DNA from: Pseudomonadota bacterium
GTDB lineage: Bacteria; Pseudomonadota; Gammaproteobacteria; Burkholderiales; Methylophilaceae
Assembly: GCA_027621535.1 (NCBI GenBank)
Contig: JAQCBB010000002.1
Coordinates: 1-63,792, forward strand
Length of the DNA stretch: 63,792 nucleotides
Direction: 5' to 3'
The position numbers were made by a program, and so were the translations under genes. Positions 1-12,633 of this stretch are shown here, in pieces. The number at the start of each line of letters is the position of its first letter. The first letter of the stretch is position 1. Below the pieces are notes generated by a model that worked only from the letters and a program-made list of their open reading frames with translations, searched no databases and was not told the origin of the DNA.

Positions 1-402
1 TTCTATTGCTGTTAGATCCTCTCGCTGCATATTTTCAATCAATGAAATAATGGAAGCGGATCTATCATTAATGTTTCTAACAATAGCTGGAATGGCATCG
101 AGTTTTGCTAATTGTGCGGCTCGCCAACGCCTTTCACCCGCAATAATTTCAAATACGTTTTTTTCAACTTTTCTAACAATTATTGGTTGTAATAATCCTT
201 GTTCAACTATTGAATCTGAAAGTTCTTTAATTGACTGCTGACTAAAGGATTTTCTAGGTTGAAATTTCCCTGAAATTAATTTATCAATTGCAATTTCTTG
301 TATTACCTCGCCTGCAACTTCACTTTCATTTAATTCATTTTCTTCTAGCTCATTTTCAAATAAAGCACTTAAACCCCTTCCCAGTCTTTTCTCTTTAGTC
401 AT
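1..402 (-). CDS. parB: Chromosome partitioning protein ParB, N-terminal 134 residues (gene cut by window start)
   Basis: Partial gene. The ATG is at 402 and the frame stays open to base 1. ParB binds parS sites and works with ParA in origin segregation. The translation starts MTKEKRLGRGLSALFE, the usual ParB opening, and carries the CTP-binding GERRWRAA box near residue 90 and ENMQRED near residue 125. The C-terminal helix-turn-helix and dimer domains lie outside the window. The start overlaps the parA stop by 8 bp, so the two are translationally coupled. The parS sites it should bind are about 3.3 kb upstream, between mnmG and mnmE. Confidence 0.93.
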   Translation of the reverse strand, partial: MTKEKRLGRGLSALFENELEENELNESEVAGEVIQEIAIDKLISGKFQPRKSFSQQSIKELSDSIVEQGLLQPIIVRKVEKNVFEIIAGERRWRAAQLAKLDAIPAIVRNINDRSASIISLIENMQREDLTAIE

Positions 403-1159
403 TATTTTTTTCCTTTAAAATAATTTCATCTGCAAGCTCTAAATAAGCCTTTGCGCCTTTTGATCTTTTATCAAACTGTATCGCTGACAAGCCATGACTT
501 GGCGCTTCGGCAATTCTTACATTTCTTGGCACGATTGTTTTATAAACTTTATTTGGAAAGTAAGCTTTTAATTGAGCCGAAACTTCTTTTGTTAATGTAT
601 TTCTTTTATCGTAGATTGTTCTTAAGAGTCCTTCAATTTTTATTTCAGAATTCATTAGCTTTTTTACTTTTTTAATTGTATTAACTAGATCACTTAAGCC
701 CTCTAATGCAAAATATTCACATTGCATTGGTATAAGCACTGAATGTGCAGCTGTTAAACCATTTAGTGTTATCAATCCCAATGAGGGTGGGCAATCTAAT
801 AAAATATAATCATATTTATTTTTTTGATGAAGTTTGTTTTTTAATAACGCCTCTCGATGTTTAATGTTTACCATTTCTAGTTCAGCAGCAGCTAAATTTT
901 GATTAGCCGGTATTACATCGTAAAACTTACCTTTGCAAATGACTTTAGAAACATCTAAATCATTTATTAAAAGATCATAAACTGTCTCTTTAATTTTATT
1001 TTTCTCTAAACCCGAGGATGAGGTTGCATTTCCTTGAGGGTCTAAATCAACTAGCAGTACTTTTTTTCCTTTCATCCCTAATGCAGCAGACAAATTAACA
1101 GCTGTTGTTGTTTTACCTACACCGCCTTTTTGGTTTGATATTGCTAGAATTTTAGTCAT
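395..1159 (-). CDS. parA: Chromosome partitioning ATPase ParA (Soj)
   Basis: A MinD/ParA-type P-loop ATPase that positions ParB-parS complexes on the nucleoid. The deviant Walker A motif KGGVGKTTT is near residue 12, and the Walker B-like LLDCPPSLG lies mid-protein. The start is placed at the ATG at 1159 (MTKILAISNQ), which abuts the conserved beta1 strand. An ATG five codons upstream (1174) would add MKLQN and lengthen the overlap with rsmG. About 254 residues, normal for chromosomal ParA. It overlaps rsmG upstream and parB downstream by 8 bp each, so rsmG-parA-parB are probably co-transcribed. Confidence 0.95.
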   Translation of the reverse strand: MTKILAISNQKGGVGKTTTAVNLSAALGMKGKKVLLVDLDPQGNATSSSGLEKNKIKETVYDLLINDLDVSKVICKGKFYDVIPANQNLAAAELEMVNIKHREALLKNKLHQKNKYDYILLDCPPSLGLITLNGLTAAHSVLIPMQCEYFALEGLSDLVNTIKKVKKLMNSEIKIEGLLRTIYDKRNTLTKEVSAQLKAYFPNKVYKTIVPRNVRIAEAPSHGLSAIQFDKRSKGAKAYLELADEIILKEKNND

Positions 1160-1766
1160 ATTTTGTAATTTCAATTAGTTTTCTTACACCATCAAAATAA
1201 GGTACTGTAAGATCATGTATCTCACTATTTCCCTTTATATTATTGATTTCATTGAGGTAATCTGGGCCCTTCATAGCTAAATACTTACCTTTTTCTTTTA
1301 ATAAATGTTTTGTGAGAGTCATCATTTTTTGAATATCAGCAAATGCTCTTGATATGACTAAATCGACTGACTCATCCATCTTTAAATTTTCTATCCTGGA
1401 GTGATAAGTTGTAACATTTTTTAATTTTAACCTACCTTTAATCTCATTGATAAAGGTGATTTTTTTAGAAACTCCATCAACTAAAATAAACTTTTTATCC
1501 GGATTAAATATTGCCAAAACTAAACCTGGAAAACCAGCTCCTGTACCAACGTCTAATATTTTTGTGGCATCTTTAATATGCTCATTAACAGTTAAACTAT
1601 CAAAAAAATGTTTTATAACAATATCTTTATCAGAAGAAATAGCTGTTAAATTGAATACTTTGTTCCATTTCTTTAATGCTTGCAGATAAATTAATAATTT
1701 CTCTATTTGTTCCTGGTGTACATTAAGTTTTAGAAGTTTTAAGCCATTTTGAACAAAATTTTCCAA
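1152..1766 (-). CDS. rsmG: 16S rRNA (guanine-N7) methyltransferase RsmG (GidB)
   Basis: Methylates N7 of a guanine in the 530 loop of 16S rRNA, using S-adenosylmethionine. The protein has 204 residues, the normal family length. The SAM-binding loop is DVGTGAGFPGLVLAI near residues 70-85, and VISRAFADI is the conserved post-I/IV segment. It starts 7 bp after the mnmG stop and overlaps parA at its 3' end. The order mnmG-rsmG-parA-parB is the classic origin-proximal arrangement in proteobacteria. Confidence 0.95.
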   Translation of the reverse strand: MENFVQNGLKLLKLNVHQEQIEKLLIYLQALKKWNKVFNLTAISSDKDIVIKHFFDSLTVNEHIKDATKILDVGTGAGFPGLVLAIFNPDKKFILVDGVSKKITFINEIKGRLKLKNVTTYHSRIENLKMDESVDLVISRAFADIQKMMTLTKHLLKEKGKYLAMKGPDYLNEINNIKGNSEIHDLTVPYFDGVRKLIEITKYD

Positions 1767-1773
1767 ATTTGAT

Positions 1774-3672
1774 TTACGCTTTCAATTTTTCTTCAAAATC
1801 TATACTGCCCATCCTTTTAAGATGGATTACCACCAAAGTTATATTTACAGAAGTTATGCCAGAAATTTGGCTCATTTGACGTATATTTTCTGGCCTTATT
1901 AGCTCAAGTTTTTGTATGGCTTCATTGCTTAAACCATTGATTTTATTATATTTTATGTTTTCTGGAATTTTTAGATCGTATTGCGATTGAAGTTTCAATA
2001 CTTCATCTTTTTGACGATTAATATATCCTGAATACTTTGCACTAATTTCAACTTGCTCTAACACTTCCGGTAAAAATTGTTCTTTGATATTTAAAGCCGA
2101 AAGCAAATCATAAGCTATAACATTTGGCCTTTTTATAAGCTCGAAAACGCTATAATCCCTCTCGATTTTTTTTCCAAATAAATTAATTTGAATATTTTCA
2201 GGAATATCTTTTGTTTTGATAGCTGTTTTTTTAAATAATTCTTCACACAATCGCACTTGTTCTTTTTTAACCATTAATTGATTATACTGCTCTGGAGATA
2301 CAACACCGATTTTATATCCCATTTCAGTTAGTCTGAAGCCAGCATTATCTTCGCGCAACAATAAGCGATATTCTGCTCTGCTAGTAAACATTCTATAGGG
2401 TTCAGTGACTCCTCTCGTTATCAAGTCATCAATTAAAACACCCATGTAGGCTTCTTCTCTTGTCGGACACCAGGGCTCCATATTTTGAAGACTTAATGCT
2501 GCATTAATTCCTGCAATGAGTCCCTGTGCCGCTGCTTCTTCATAGCCAGTTGTCCCATTAATTTGACCAGCAAAATATAATCCTGAAATAGTTTTCGTTT
2601 CTAGGGATTTTTTTAAATTTCTTGGATCGAAATAATCATATTCTATTGCATAGCCTGGCCTTAAGATAAAAGCATTCTCAAGTCCCTTGATTGATCTGAT
2701 CAAGTCATATTGAACATCGAAAGGCAGGCTCGTGGATATGCCGTTAGGATAAATTTCATGAGTATTTAAACCCTCAGGCTCTAAAAAAATTTGATGTGAA
2801 TTTTTTTCTGAAAAACGATGAATTTTATCTTCAATTGAAGGACAATAGCGAGGACCAATCCCTTCAATGACACCGGTATACATGGGCGAACGATCTAATC
2901 CTTTTTTTATAATATTGTGGGTATTTTCATTCGTGTGCGTTATCCAACAAGATATTTGTTCAGGATATAGAAAATTATCAACTTTTTTTGAAAAATATGG
3001 AATTGGATTATCACCTGGCTGTTCTTCCATGCTTGTAAAATCAATGGATCGGCCATCAATACGGGGGGGAGTGCCAGTTTTAAGTCTTCCAACAGGTAAT
3101 TTCAATGTTCTTAATTTTTCTGCCAGACTTTTTGATGCAGAATCGCCAGCTCTTCCAGCTTCATAATGATGTAGACCAATATGAATTTTGCCATGCAAAA
3201 ATGTACCTGCCGTCAATATAATTTTTGACGCATAAAAATTTATGCCTGATTCTGTAATAACTCCCGTTACTTTATTCTTATCAATTGATATATCATCAAT
3301 AGGCTGTTGAAAAAGCCATAAATTTTTCTGATTTTCTAGAAAGTTTCTAACCGTAGCTCTGTATAATACACGATCTGCTTGTGCTCTTGTGGCCCTAACA
3401 GCAGGTCCTTTACTTCCATTGAGAGTTCTAAAATGAATTCCTGCTTGGTCGGCAGCCCTTCCCATTATTCCTCCAAGCGCATCAATTTCCTTAACAAGAT
3501 GGCCTTTTCCAATGCCGCCAATCGATGGATTGCATGACATTTGTCCAAGTGTCTCAAGATTGTGAGTTATGAGTAATGTTTTTTGACCCATGCGTGCAGC
3601 TGCCAGACAGGCTTCAGTTCCTGCATGCCCTCCGCCAATCACGATAACATCAAATTTATTCGGAAAATTCAT
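1774..3672 (-). CDS. mnmG: tRNA uridine-5-carboxymethylaminomethyl modification enzyme MnmG (GidA)
   Basis: FAD-dependent partner of MnmE. Together they install (carboxymethyl)aminomethyl groups at C5 of the wobble uridine. The protein has 632 residues, full family length. It shows the N-terminal Rossmann FAD loop [17 protein letters not shown] at residues 13-29, the signature [11 protein letters not shown] near residue 275, and [17 protein letters not shown] near residue 370. The start ATG at 3672 follows a 105 bp gap that holds two parS sites. The enzyme is cytosolic and constitutive. Confidence 0.97.
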   Translation of the reverse strand: MNFPNKFDVIVIGGGHAGTEACLAAARMGQKTLLITHNLETLGQMSCNPSIGGIGKGHLVKEIDALGGIMGRAADQAGIHFRTLNGSKGPAVRATRAQADRVLYRATVRNFLENQKNLWLFQQPIDDISIDKNKVTGVITESGINFYASKIILTAGTFLHGKIHIGLHHYEAGRAGDSASKSLAEKLRTLKLPVGRLKTGTPPRIDGRSIDFTSMEEQPGDNPIPYFSKKVDNFLYPEQISCWITHTNENTHNIIKKGLDRSPMYTGVIEGIGPRYCPSIEDKIHRFSEKNSHQIFLEPEGLNTHEIYPNGISTSLPFDVQYDLIRSIKGLENAFILRPGYAIEYDYFDPRNLKKSLETKTISGLYFAGQINGTTGYEEAAAQGLIAGINAALSLQNMEPWCPTREEAYMGVLIDDLITRGVTEPYRMFTSRAEYRLLLREDNAGFRLTEMGYKIGVVSPEQYNQLMVKKEQVRLCEELFKKTAIKTKDIPENIQINLFGKKIERDYSVFELIKRPNVIAYDLLSALNIKEQFLPEVLEQVEISAKYSGYINRQKDEVLKLQSQYDLKIPENIKYNKINGLSNEAIQKLELIRPENIRQMSQISGITSVNITLVVIHLKRMGSIDFEEKLKA

Positions 3673-3725
3673 GTATTAATGTTTTGTTAAAAAAACATTT
3701 TACTTGAAAAAAGTTTTATATGACA

Positions 3726-3741
3726 TGTTTCACGTGAAACA
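3726..3741. promoter_or_regulatory. parS: parS centromere site 1
   Basis: The 16 bp sequence TGTTTCACGTGAAACA is a perfect palindrome and exactly matches the widely conserved bacterial parS consensus bound by ParB. It lies in the mnmG-mnmE gap, about 3.3 kb from parB and 4-5 kb from the probable oriC. Confidence 0.93.
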
Positions 3742-3761
3742 TATTTTGATTCATACTTAAT

Positions 3762-3777
3762 TGTTCCACGTGGAACA
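3762..3777. promoter_or_regulatory. parS: parS centromere site 2
   Basis: TGTTCCACGTGGAACA is a perfect 16 bp palindrome that differs from the neighbouring site only by one symmetric base pair. Its centre is 36 bp from site 1, and it directly abuts the mnmE stop codon, which begins at 3778. The paired sites could nucleate ParB spreading. Confidence 0.9.
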
Positions 3778-5136
3778 TTATTTACCAATACAAAATCGAC
3801 TGAAAATTTCCCCTAAAAGATCATCTGCAGTAAATTCGCCGGTCACTGTAGACATAAATTTTTGAACCAATAACAACTCCTCAGCAAGAAGCTCAGGATG
3901 TTCAAAGTTTTGAAATGCTTGATTCATATGAATCATTATGTCAGAAAGGGCCTCAATATGTCTTTGACGCGCCGAAAATATCTGCTCATTACCTTCTAGG
4001 TTTTCTAAGCCTAAGGATTTAATGATTTGTTTCTCCAAAATCTGTATGCCTCTATTAAATTTTGCTGAAATAGAAATCAACGGATATCCGTTAGCTTCTT
4101 TTTGATAAGGTTCTTGAGAAAGTAAATCTATTTTATTTAAAACCCAAATTATTTTTGCATCATGGCCAAAGATACTATGCTCAATATATTGATGAATTTC
4201 ATCTTCATGCTCTAAGACAATCAAAACTAATGAGGATGATTGAATTATCTCTAATGTTTTATCAATCCCTGCTTTTTCAATTGAATCTGACGTCTCTCTT
4301 ATTCCTGCAGTATCGACGATTTTGATTGGTATTCCAGATAAATTTATTAAAGCTCTTACAGGATCCCTTGTGGTTCCTGGGATATCAGTGACAATTGCCA
4401 AATCTTCTTGAGAAAATAAGTTTATCAATGTTGATTTACCTACATTAGGTTTTCCAACTAAGCACATCTGAAAACCATCTTGGATAATCTGTCCCTTTTT
4501 AGCTACTTTAAATAACTCATCTATTTCTTGTTTAATAGCCAGCAGTTTTTTTTCAATCTGACCTTTTTTGATGAAATCTATATCATCATCTGGAAAATCT
4601 AAACACGCTTCAATGTACATTCGAATATCAATTATTTTTTTTTGTAAACTATTGATTTTAATAGAAAAATTTCCATTAAGGGAGCTTGCAGCATTAATTA
4701 CAGCGTTGTAAGTTGAGGCGTTTATAATATCAGCAACCGCTTCAGCCTGAGCAAGGTCAATTTTGTTATTGAGAAAAGCTCTTTTTGTAAACTCACCAGG
4801 CTCAGCAATTCGTGCGCCTCTATATAATGTCTCTTCTAAAAGATAATGAAGCAATGATGGGCCGCCGTGCACCTGAAATTCAATCACATCTTCTCCAGTA
4901 TATGATCTTGGGCATTTAAAAGCCAATAACAGACCTTTATCAATTAAATTTCCATTTTTATCTTTAAAATTAACTAAATTTACTTTATGGGATTTAATTA
5001 CTTTAATACCAGTTATTTTTTTTGCGATATCAAATGACTGCGAGCCAGAAATTCTTATAACACCTACACCGCCAACGCCGGCAGCAGAAGCAATGGCAGC
5101 AATCGTTACATCATTGATTAGAGAGGGATTAATCAT
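3778..5136 (-). CDS. mnmE: tRNA modification GTPase MnmE (TrmE)
   Basis: A GTPase that forms the MnmEG complex for wobble-uridine modification. The protein has 452 residues. The N-terminal folate-binding domain is followed by helical and G domains with P-loop GKPNVGKSTL (about residues 227-236), DTAGIRE, and the G4 motif NKID. The C-terminus FCIGK carries the conserved catalytic cysteine. The stop codon touches parS site 2. The start overlaps yidC by 8 bp, which implies co-transcription from the yidC side. Confidence 0.97.
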   Translation of the reverse strand: MINPSLINDVTIAAIASAAGVGGVGVIRISGSQSFDIAKKITGIKVIKSHKVNLVNFKDKNGNLIDKGLLLAFKCPRSYTGEDVIEFQVHGGPSLLHYLLEETLYRGARIAEPGEFTKRAFLNNKIDLAQAEAVADIINASTYNAVINAASSLNGNFSIKINSLQKKIIDIRMYIEACLDFPDDDIDFIKKGQIEKKLLAIKQEIDELFKVAKKGQIIQDGFQMCLVGKPNVGKSTLINLFSQEDLAIVTDIPGTTRDPVRALINLSGIPIKIVDTAGIRETSDSIEKAGIDKTLEIIQSSSLVLIVLEHEDEIHQYIEHSIFGHDAKIIWVLNKIDLLSQEPYQKEANGYPLISISAKFNRGIQILEKQIIKSLGLENLEGNEQIFSARQRHIEALSDIMIHMNQAFQNFEHPELLAEELLLVQKFMSTVTGEFTADDLLGEIFSRFCIGK

Positions 5137-6742
5137 TCCCCTTCTTTTTTAAAGCTGCCTTATGAATTTGATTGTTCACATACCACTGCTGAAGCATAGA
5201 CAACACGTTGTTAATAAACCAATACAAAACAAGCCCGGCAGGGAAAAAAAAGAAAAATACACTAAATACAATAGGCATTATCATCATCAGCCTCGCCTGT
5301 GTAGGGTCCGTTGGTTTTGGGTTCAATCTTTGCTGTAAAAACATTGAAGCAGCCATAAGAATAGGGAGTATGTAGAAAGGGTCTTTAGCCGACAAATCCG
5401 TGATCCATCCAAAAAATGGTGCCTGTCTCAAATCAACTGCTCCTAATAATACCCAATATAAAGCAATAAAAACAGGGATTTGAATTAAAATAGGTAGGCA
5501 CCCCCCCAGTGGATTAATTTTTTCTGTTTTATACAACTCCATCATAGCTTGTTGCATTTTTTGTTTGTCATCACCAAACTTTTCTTTCATGCTTTGTAAT
5601 CTCGGTGCAACTTCTTTGAGTTGAGCCATTGAACGATAACTTGATGCAGATAAAGGATAGAAAAAGATCTTGATGAGCAAAGTAAGTAAAATTATTGAAA
5701 CACCCCAGTTATTCACTATCTTTTGTATTCCAGACAACAAAGAAAATAAAGGTGAAGCTATAAAAGTCAACCACCCATAATCAACTGTAAACTCCAAACC
5801 TCGAGCAGCTTTAACCAGCTGTTCCTTTTGTTGAGGCCCAGAATATAAAACCGCATTTACCTCAACGCTTTGATTGGCTTCTATGGTTGATAATTTTGCT
5901 CTTACGCCTGCTGAAGAGATACCGTCTGATAGGCGTTTTGTATAAAACTGCCGGGGTGATTCTCCAGGGATTATCCATGAGCTGGCAAAATATCGTTGAA
6001 TAATTCCTATCCAACCATCATTTGAATTTTGAGTAAAAGGCTTTTGCGCATCAATATCATCAAAATCTATTTTTTTAAATTTATTTGCATCCGTAAAATA
6101 TGCCACGCCCGTAAATGTCGGCATCATGCCTGAATTTTCTGCTGATTTATGATCGTGAAGAAGTTGGTAGTAAATCTGCGGCTCTAATGATGTGTTTGTT
6201 TTATTTTCTACTTTAGTAATCAGTTTGATTTGGTAATCAGTGCTTGAGAAAACATAAGATTTTGTTACTCGTACAAATTCATTATCAAAAACCAAAGGAA
6301 CAATAGTATCGATGTCCTGGATTTCGTACATTAATTGATCTGCTTTAAAAATTGCTTTATGAGAAGGAAGATTTTTTCCAATTAAGCCACTTTGGGCAAT
6401 ATATAAAAACGGATTCATTTCATCATGAAATAAATCATACAGTCCATCTTTTGTATCATTTTTAAATTTAACTAATTTTAGCTTCCTTATATCTCCACCA
6501 ATCGTGTTAATTTCTGCTTGATAAAGGGGAGTGTTAACAACAACTTTACTGTCGGTTTCTAATTGATAAGAAGGTTTTATAGAAACCGCATCTAAGGAGT
6601 CAAAAACGTTTGCTTGATTTTCACTTAACTGACTATTAGTGACTGCTAATTCGTTCTGTATTTGCTTTTGTTGCCAAGAATCCCAAAGTAAAAGTAAAGC
6701 AAAAGAAAAAATAACAAAAAGAATTAGACGTTTAGATTCCAT
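5129..6742 (-). CDS. yidC: Membrane protein insertase YidC
   Basis: Inner-membrane insertase that works alone or with SecYEG. The 537 residues fit the Gram-negative form. There is one N-terminal transmembrane helix (about 6-21), a long periplasmic beta-sandwich domain (about 50-320), and a C-terminal five-helix core from about residue 345 that includes NPLGGCLPILIQIPVFIALYW. It ends with a basic tail, ALKKKGND. It sits in the rpmH-rnpA-yidD-yidC-mnmE block. Confidence 0.97.
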   Translation of the reverse strand: MESKRLILFVIFSFALLLLWDSWQQKQIQNELAVTNSQLSENQANVFDSLDAVSIKPSYQLETDSKVVVNTPLYQAEINTIGGDIRKLKLVKFKNDTKDGLYDLFHDEMNPFLYIAQSGLIGKNLPSHKAIFKADQLMYEIQDIDTIVPLVFDNEFVRVTKSYVFSSTDYQIKLITKVENKTNTSLEPQIYYQLLHDHKSAENSGMMPTFTGVAYFTDANKFKKIDFDDIDAQKPFTQNSNDGWIGIIQRYFASSWIIPGESPRQFYTKRLSDGISSAGVRAKLSTIEANQSVEVNAVLYSGPQQKEQLVKAARGLEFTVDYGWLTFIASPLFSLLSGIQKIVNNWGVSIILLTLLIKIFFYPLSASSYRSMAQLKEVAPRLQSMKEKFGDDKQKMQQAMMELYKTEKINPLGGCLPILIQIPVFIALYWVLLGAVDLRQAPFFGWITDLSAKDPFYILPILMAASMFLQQRLNPKPTDPTQARLMMIMPIVFSVFFFFFPAGLVLYWFINNVLSMLQQWYVNNQIHKAALKKKGND

Positions 6743-6759
6743 AATTTCCTATGTTTAAT

Positions 6760-6972
6760 TTATGATAATGGGTTATGCCCACCAGGATGCCAAGGATGAC
6801 ATCTCAATATCCTTTTTACCGAAATTATTAAAGCTTTTGTAAAATGATATCTTCTAAAAGCCATAATTGTATATTCAGAACAGGTTGGCGTAAACCTACA
6901 AGAAGAAATAAAAAAAGGGCTAATTAATTTTTGATAAGATTTAATTAAAAATATCACACAACTTTTAAACAT
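6760..6972 (-). CDS. yidD: Membrane protein insertion efficiency factor YidD
   Basis: A 70-residue inner-membrane-associated protein that assists YidC. It shows the family pattern SYQKLISPFF, then CRFTPTCSEY with conserved cysteines, then RCHPWHPGGHNPL at the C-terminus. Its start overlaps the rnpA stop by 8 bp, and it ends 17 bp before yidC. Confidence 0.95.
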   Translation of the reverse strand: MFKSCVIFLIKSYQKLISPFFISSCRFTPTCSEYTIMAFRRYHFTKALIISVKRILRCHPWHPGGHNPLS

Positions 6973-7294
6973 GTTTTTCTAAAAATTCGTTAATTTCTGC
7001 TTGTACTAACAAAAAATGATGGTTAAAAAATTCTTTCTTGACTTGAATAACTATATCTAAACACAGCTTGTGTGTGGATTCTCTTAGAAGTTCTTTTAAA
7101 ACTCTTCTCATGTAATTTCTTCTAACAGCCTTTTTGTTAATTTTTTTACTAACAATAAACCCAAAGCGAGGGTAATGAAGATTATTCGGACGATAAAAAC
7201 AAGTAACAAACTTACCAAAATAACGCTGCTTAAATTTGAAAACGGATGAGAAGTCATCCGCATTAATTAGTCTTGTAAGCGAACTTACAATCAA
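6965..7294 (-). CDS. rnpA: Ribonuclease P protein component
   Basis: Protein subunit of RNase P, which matures tRNA 5' ends. The 109 residues carry the arginine-rich RNR-like signature KAVRRNYMRRVLKELLRE and the N-terminal FGFIVSKKINKKA beta strand. The start is read as TTG at 7294, only 3 bp after the rpmH stop, so its ribosome site would lie inside the rpmH 3' end. There is no ATG nearby that would keep the conserved N-terminus. The rpmH-rnpA overlap arrangement is typical. Confidence 0.93.
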   Translation of the reverse strand: MIVSSLTRLINADDFSSVFKFKQRYFGKFVTCFYRPNNLHYPRFGFIVSKKINKKAVRRNYMRRVLKELLRESTHKLCLDIVIQVKKEFFNHHFLLVQAEINEFLEKHV

Positions 7295-7297
7295 TGA

Positions 7298-7432
7298 TTA
7301 TATACCTAGCCTAGCTCTTCCCTTGGCTCTTCGTGAAGCAATAACAGATTTTCCACCCTTAGATCTCATGCGAACTAAAAAGCCGTGTGTACGTGCTCTT
7401 TTTACTTTTGAGGGTTGATAAGTACGTTTCAT
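7298..7432 (-). CDS. rpmH: 50S ribosomal protein L34
   Basis: A short gene of 44 codons plus TAA. The product starts [18 protein letters not shown] and ends [10 protein letters not shown], an unmistakable bL34 of normal length and very basic composition. It leads the leftward operon rpmH-rnpA-yidD-yidC-mnmE. A good sigma-70 promoter lies upstream at 7467-7495. Confidence 0.97.
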   Translation of the reverse strand: MKRTYQPSKVKRARTHGFLVRMRSKGGKSVIASRRAKGRARLGI

Positions 7433-7466
7433 AATACGATTCCACTAAAATAAAATTTGATCGCGA

Positions 7467-7495
7467 AGAATACATAATTTCTAACAAAAAGTCAA
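7467..7495 (-). promoter_or_regulatory. Predicted sigma-70 promoter of rpmH operon
   Basis: On the minus strand, TTGACT (7490-7495) and TATTCT (7467-7472) are separated by exactly 17 bp. Transcription would begin about 25-30 bp before the rpmH ATG. It is the best promoter-like match in the rpmH-dnaA gap. Confidence 0.7.
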
Positions 7496-7525
7496 TAAAA
7501 TGGCTTGTAAAAAAATACAAAAGGC

Positions 7526-7534
7526 TGTGGATAA
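7526..7534 (-). promoter_or_regulatory. DnaA box upstream of dnaA
   Basis: TGTGGATAA, the perfect complement of the consensus TTATCCACA, lies 49 bp before the dnaA start in the rpmH-dnaA gap. It probably serves dnaA autoregulation or forms part of a bipartite origin. Confidence 0.75.
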
Positions 7535-7582
7535 CTTTTATTAAATCCGTTATCATCAATATTCAAATATATATAAAAATTT

Positions 7583-8929
7583 ATGATGCAGTCAAAAGAG
7601 ATTTGGGAGATTATACAATCTCATTTAAAAAAAAAATTAACTCCCCAACAATACAAAACTTGGGCAAATCCATTACTTTTGTCTGAAAATGAGAATTCAT
7701 TGGAAATCATCGCCCCAAATCATTTCATCAGACAGTGGATCAGTGAACGTTTCTCTAAAGAAATTGAAGCACTTGCCAAAGAACACAAATATTCAAAACC
7801 TATTACCTTTGAAACTAATAACAAAAAACCTGCCAAACATCTTGAAAAAAAATACGTACAAAAAGAGGAAATTATTTCAACTAATATTGCCGTTGGAAAT
7901 ATTAGTAAATCCACAGGATTAAACAAAAATCTGAATTTTGAAAATTTTGTTACCGGGCGAGCAAATCAATTAGCAACTGCAGCAGCAAAACAAGTCTCCG
8001 AAAAACCCGGTGAATCTTATAACCCTTTATTTATTTACGGTGGTGTTGGTTTAGGGAAGACTCACTTGCTTCAATCTATAGGTAATAAAGTTAAAACTGA
8101 AAATAAAGATCTTAAAATTAAATATTTACACGCTGAGAAATATGTAACAGATGTTGTAAAAGCATATGAAGGAAAGACCTTCGATCAATTTAAAAAAAAC
8201 TATCATTCTCTCGATTTGCTGTTAATTGACGACATACAATTTATCGGGAAAAAAAACAGGACACAAGAAGAGTTTTTTTATGCTTTCAACACACTTATTG
8301 AAAACAAAAAACAAATAATAATAACGTGTGATAGTTATCCTAAAGAAATAGAAGGGGTTGATGAAAGACTAAGAACAAGATTTAGTTGGGGCCTCACAGT
8401 TGCAATAGAACCTCCTGAATTAGAAATGCGCGTTGCAATTCTTCTAAAAAAAGCAAATTTGTCAAAAATAAACCTGCCAGAGGATGTAGCATTTTTTATT
8501 GCCAAACAAATTAGATCAAATGTAAGAGAGTTAGAAGGTGCGTTAAATCGAATTTTAGCGCTATCCAATTTTACTAAATACCCTATAGATTTGAATTTAG
8601 CAAAAGAAGCTTTAAAAGATTTGATCGCTGTTAGAGGTCGTCAAGTCACAATTGAAAATATTCAAAAGACAGTTGCTGATTATTACAAAATTAAAATATC
8701 AGATATGGTTGGGAAAAAAAGATCAAGAAACTTCTCCAAACCAAGGCAAATTGCCATGACTTTAACAAGAGAATTGACAAATTTAAGCTACCCAGAAATT
8801 GGAAACTACTTTGGAGGAAGACATCATACTACTGTTATGCATGCTTGTGATGAAATAGAAGAACAAAGATTAACCAACCAGTCGTTGGGCCAAGATTTGG
8901 GATTTTTAACTCAAGTTTTAAGAGGATAA
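7583..8929 (+). CDS. dnaA: Chromosomal replication initiator DnaA
   Basis: An AAA+ initiator that binds DnaA boxes and opens oriC. The protein has 448 residues. Domain I is at about 1-80, followed by a short linker. The ATPase core carries Walker A GGVGLGKTHL (about 152-161) and Walker B LLIDDIQFI. The C-terminal domain IV has the DnaA signature GGRHHTTVMHACDEI. The start is ATG at 7583, with a second ATG at 7586. It is the first rightward gene, so gene polarity switches at this point. Confidence 0.98.
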   Translation: MMQSKEIWEIIQSHLKKKLTPQQYKTWANPLLLSENENSLEIIAPNHFIRQWISERFSKEIEALAKEHKYSKPITFETNNKKPAKHLEKKYVQKEEIISTNIAVGNISKSTGLNKNLNFENFVTGRANQLATAAAKQVSEKPGESYNPLFIYGGVGLGKTHLLQSIGNKVKTENKDLKIKYLHAEKYVTDVVKAYEGKTFDQFKKNYHSLDLLLIDDIQFIGKKNRTQEEFFYAFNTLIENKKQIIITCDSYPKEIEGVDERLRTRFSWGLTVAIEPPELEMRVAILLKKANLSKINLPEDVAFFIAKQIRSNVRELEGALNRILALSNFTKYPIDLNLAKEALKDLIAVRGRQVTIENIQKTVADYYKIKISDMVGKKRSRNFSKPRQIAMTLTRELTNLSYPEIGNYFGGRHHTTVMHACDEIEEQRLTNQSLGQDLGFLTQVLRG

Positions 8930-9137
8930 AGTTGTGGATAAGTTGTGTTGTTTTTGTTGATAAACAATGAATTTTTTTTTTGATAATTTTTGTACACAAT
9001 TTGTCCACAGTTAATACAATACATATCCACAGATTAATATACTTTTAAGCCCTTTTGATTAGAATGTTTACAATGTTCTCCACAAGTTTTTACTGTATTA
9101 TTATTACTATTAATTTTATAAATAACTTTATATAAAT
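8930..9137. other. oriC: Probable replication origin (oriC) between dnaA and dnaN
   Basis: A non-coding, very AT-rich 208 bp gap. A perfect DnaA box TGTGGATAA is at 8933-8941. One-mismatch boxes are TTGTCCACA at 9001-9009 and ATATCCACA at 9023-9031, and a weaker TTGTACACA is near 8990. T-rich runs at 8971-8990 and an AT-rich stretch at 9100-9130 could unwind. Gene polarity diverges from this region, with flanking parABS, gyrB and dnaN. The exact extent is inferred. Confidence 0.7.

Positions 9138-12632
<3,495 letters not shown>

Positions 12633-12633
<1 letters not shown>

Noticed and set aside
7505-7533. Possible dnaA promoter TTGTAA-17-TGGATA
   Set aside because: The -10 part matches poorly and overlaps the DnaA box. 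The box is the firmer reading.
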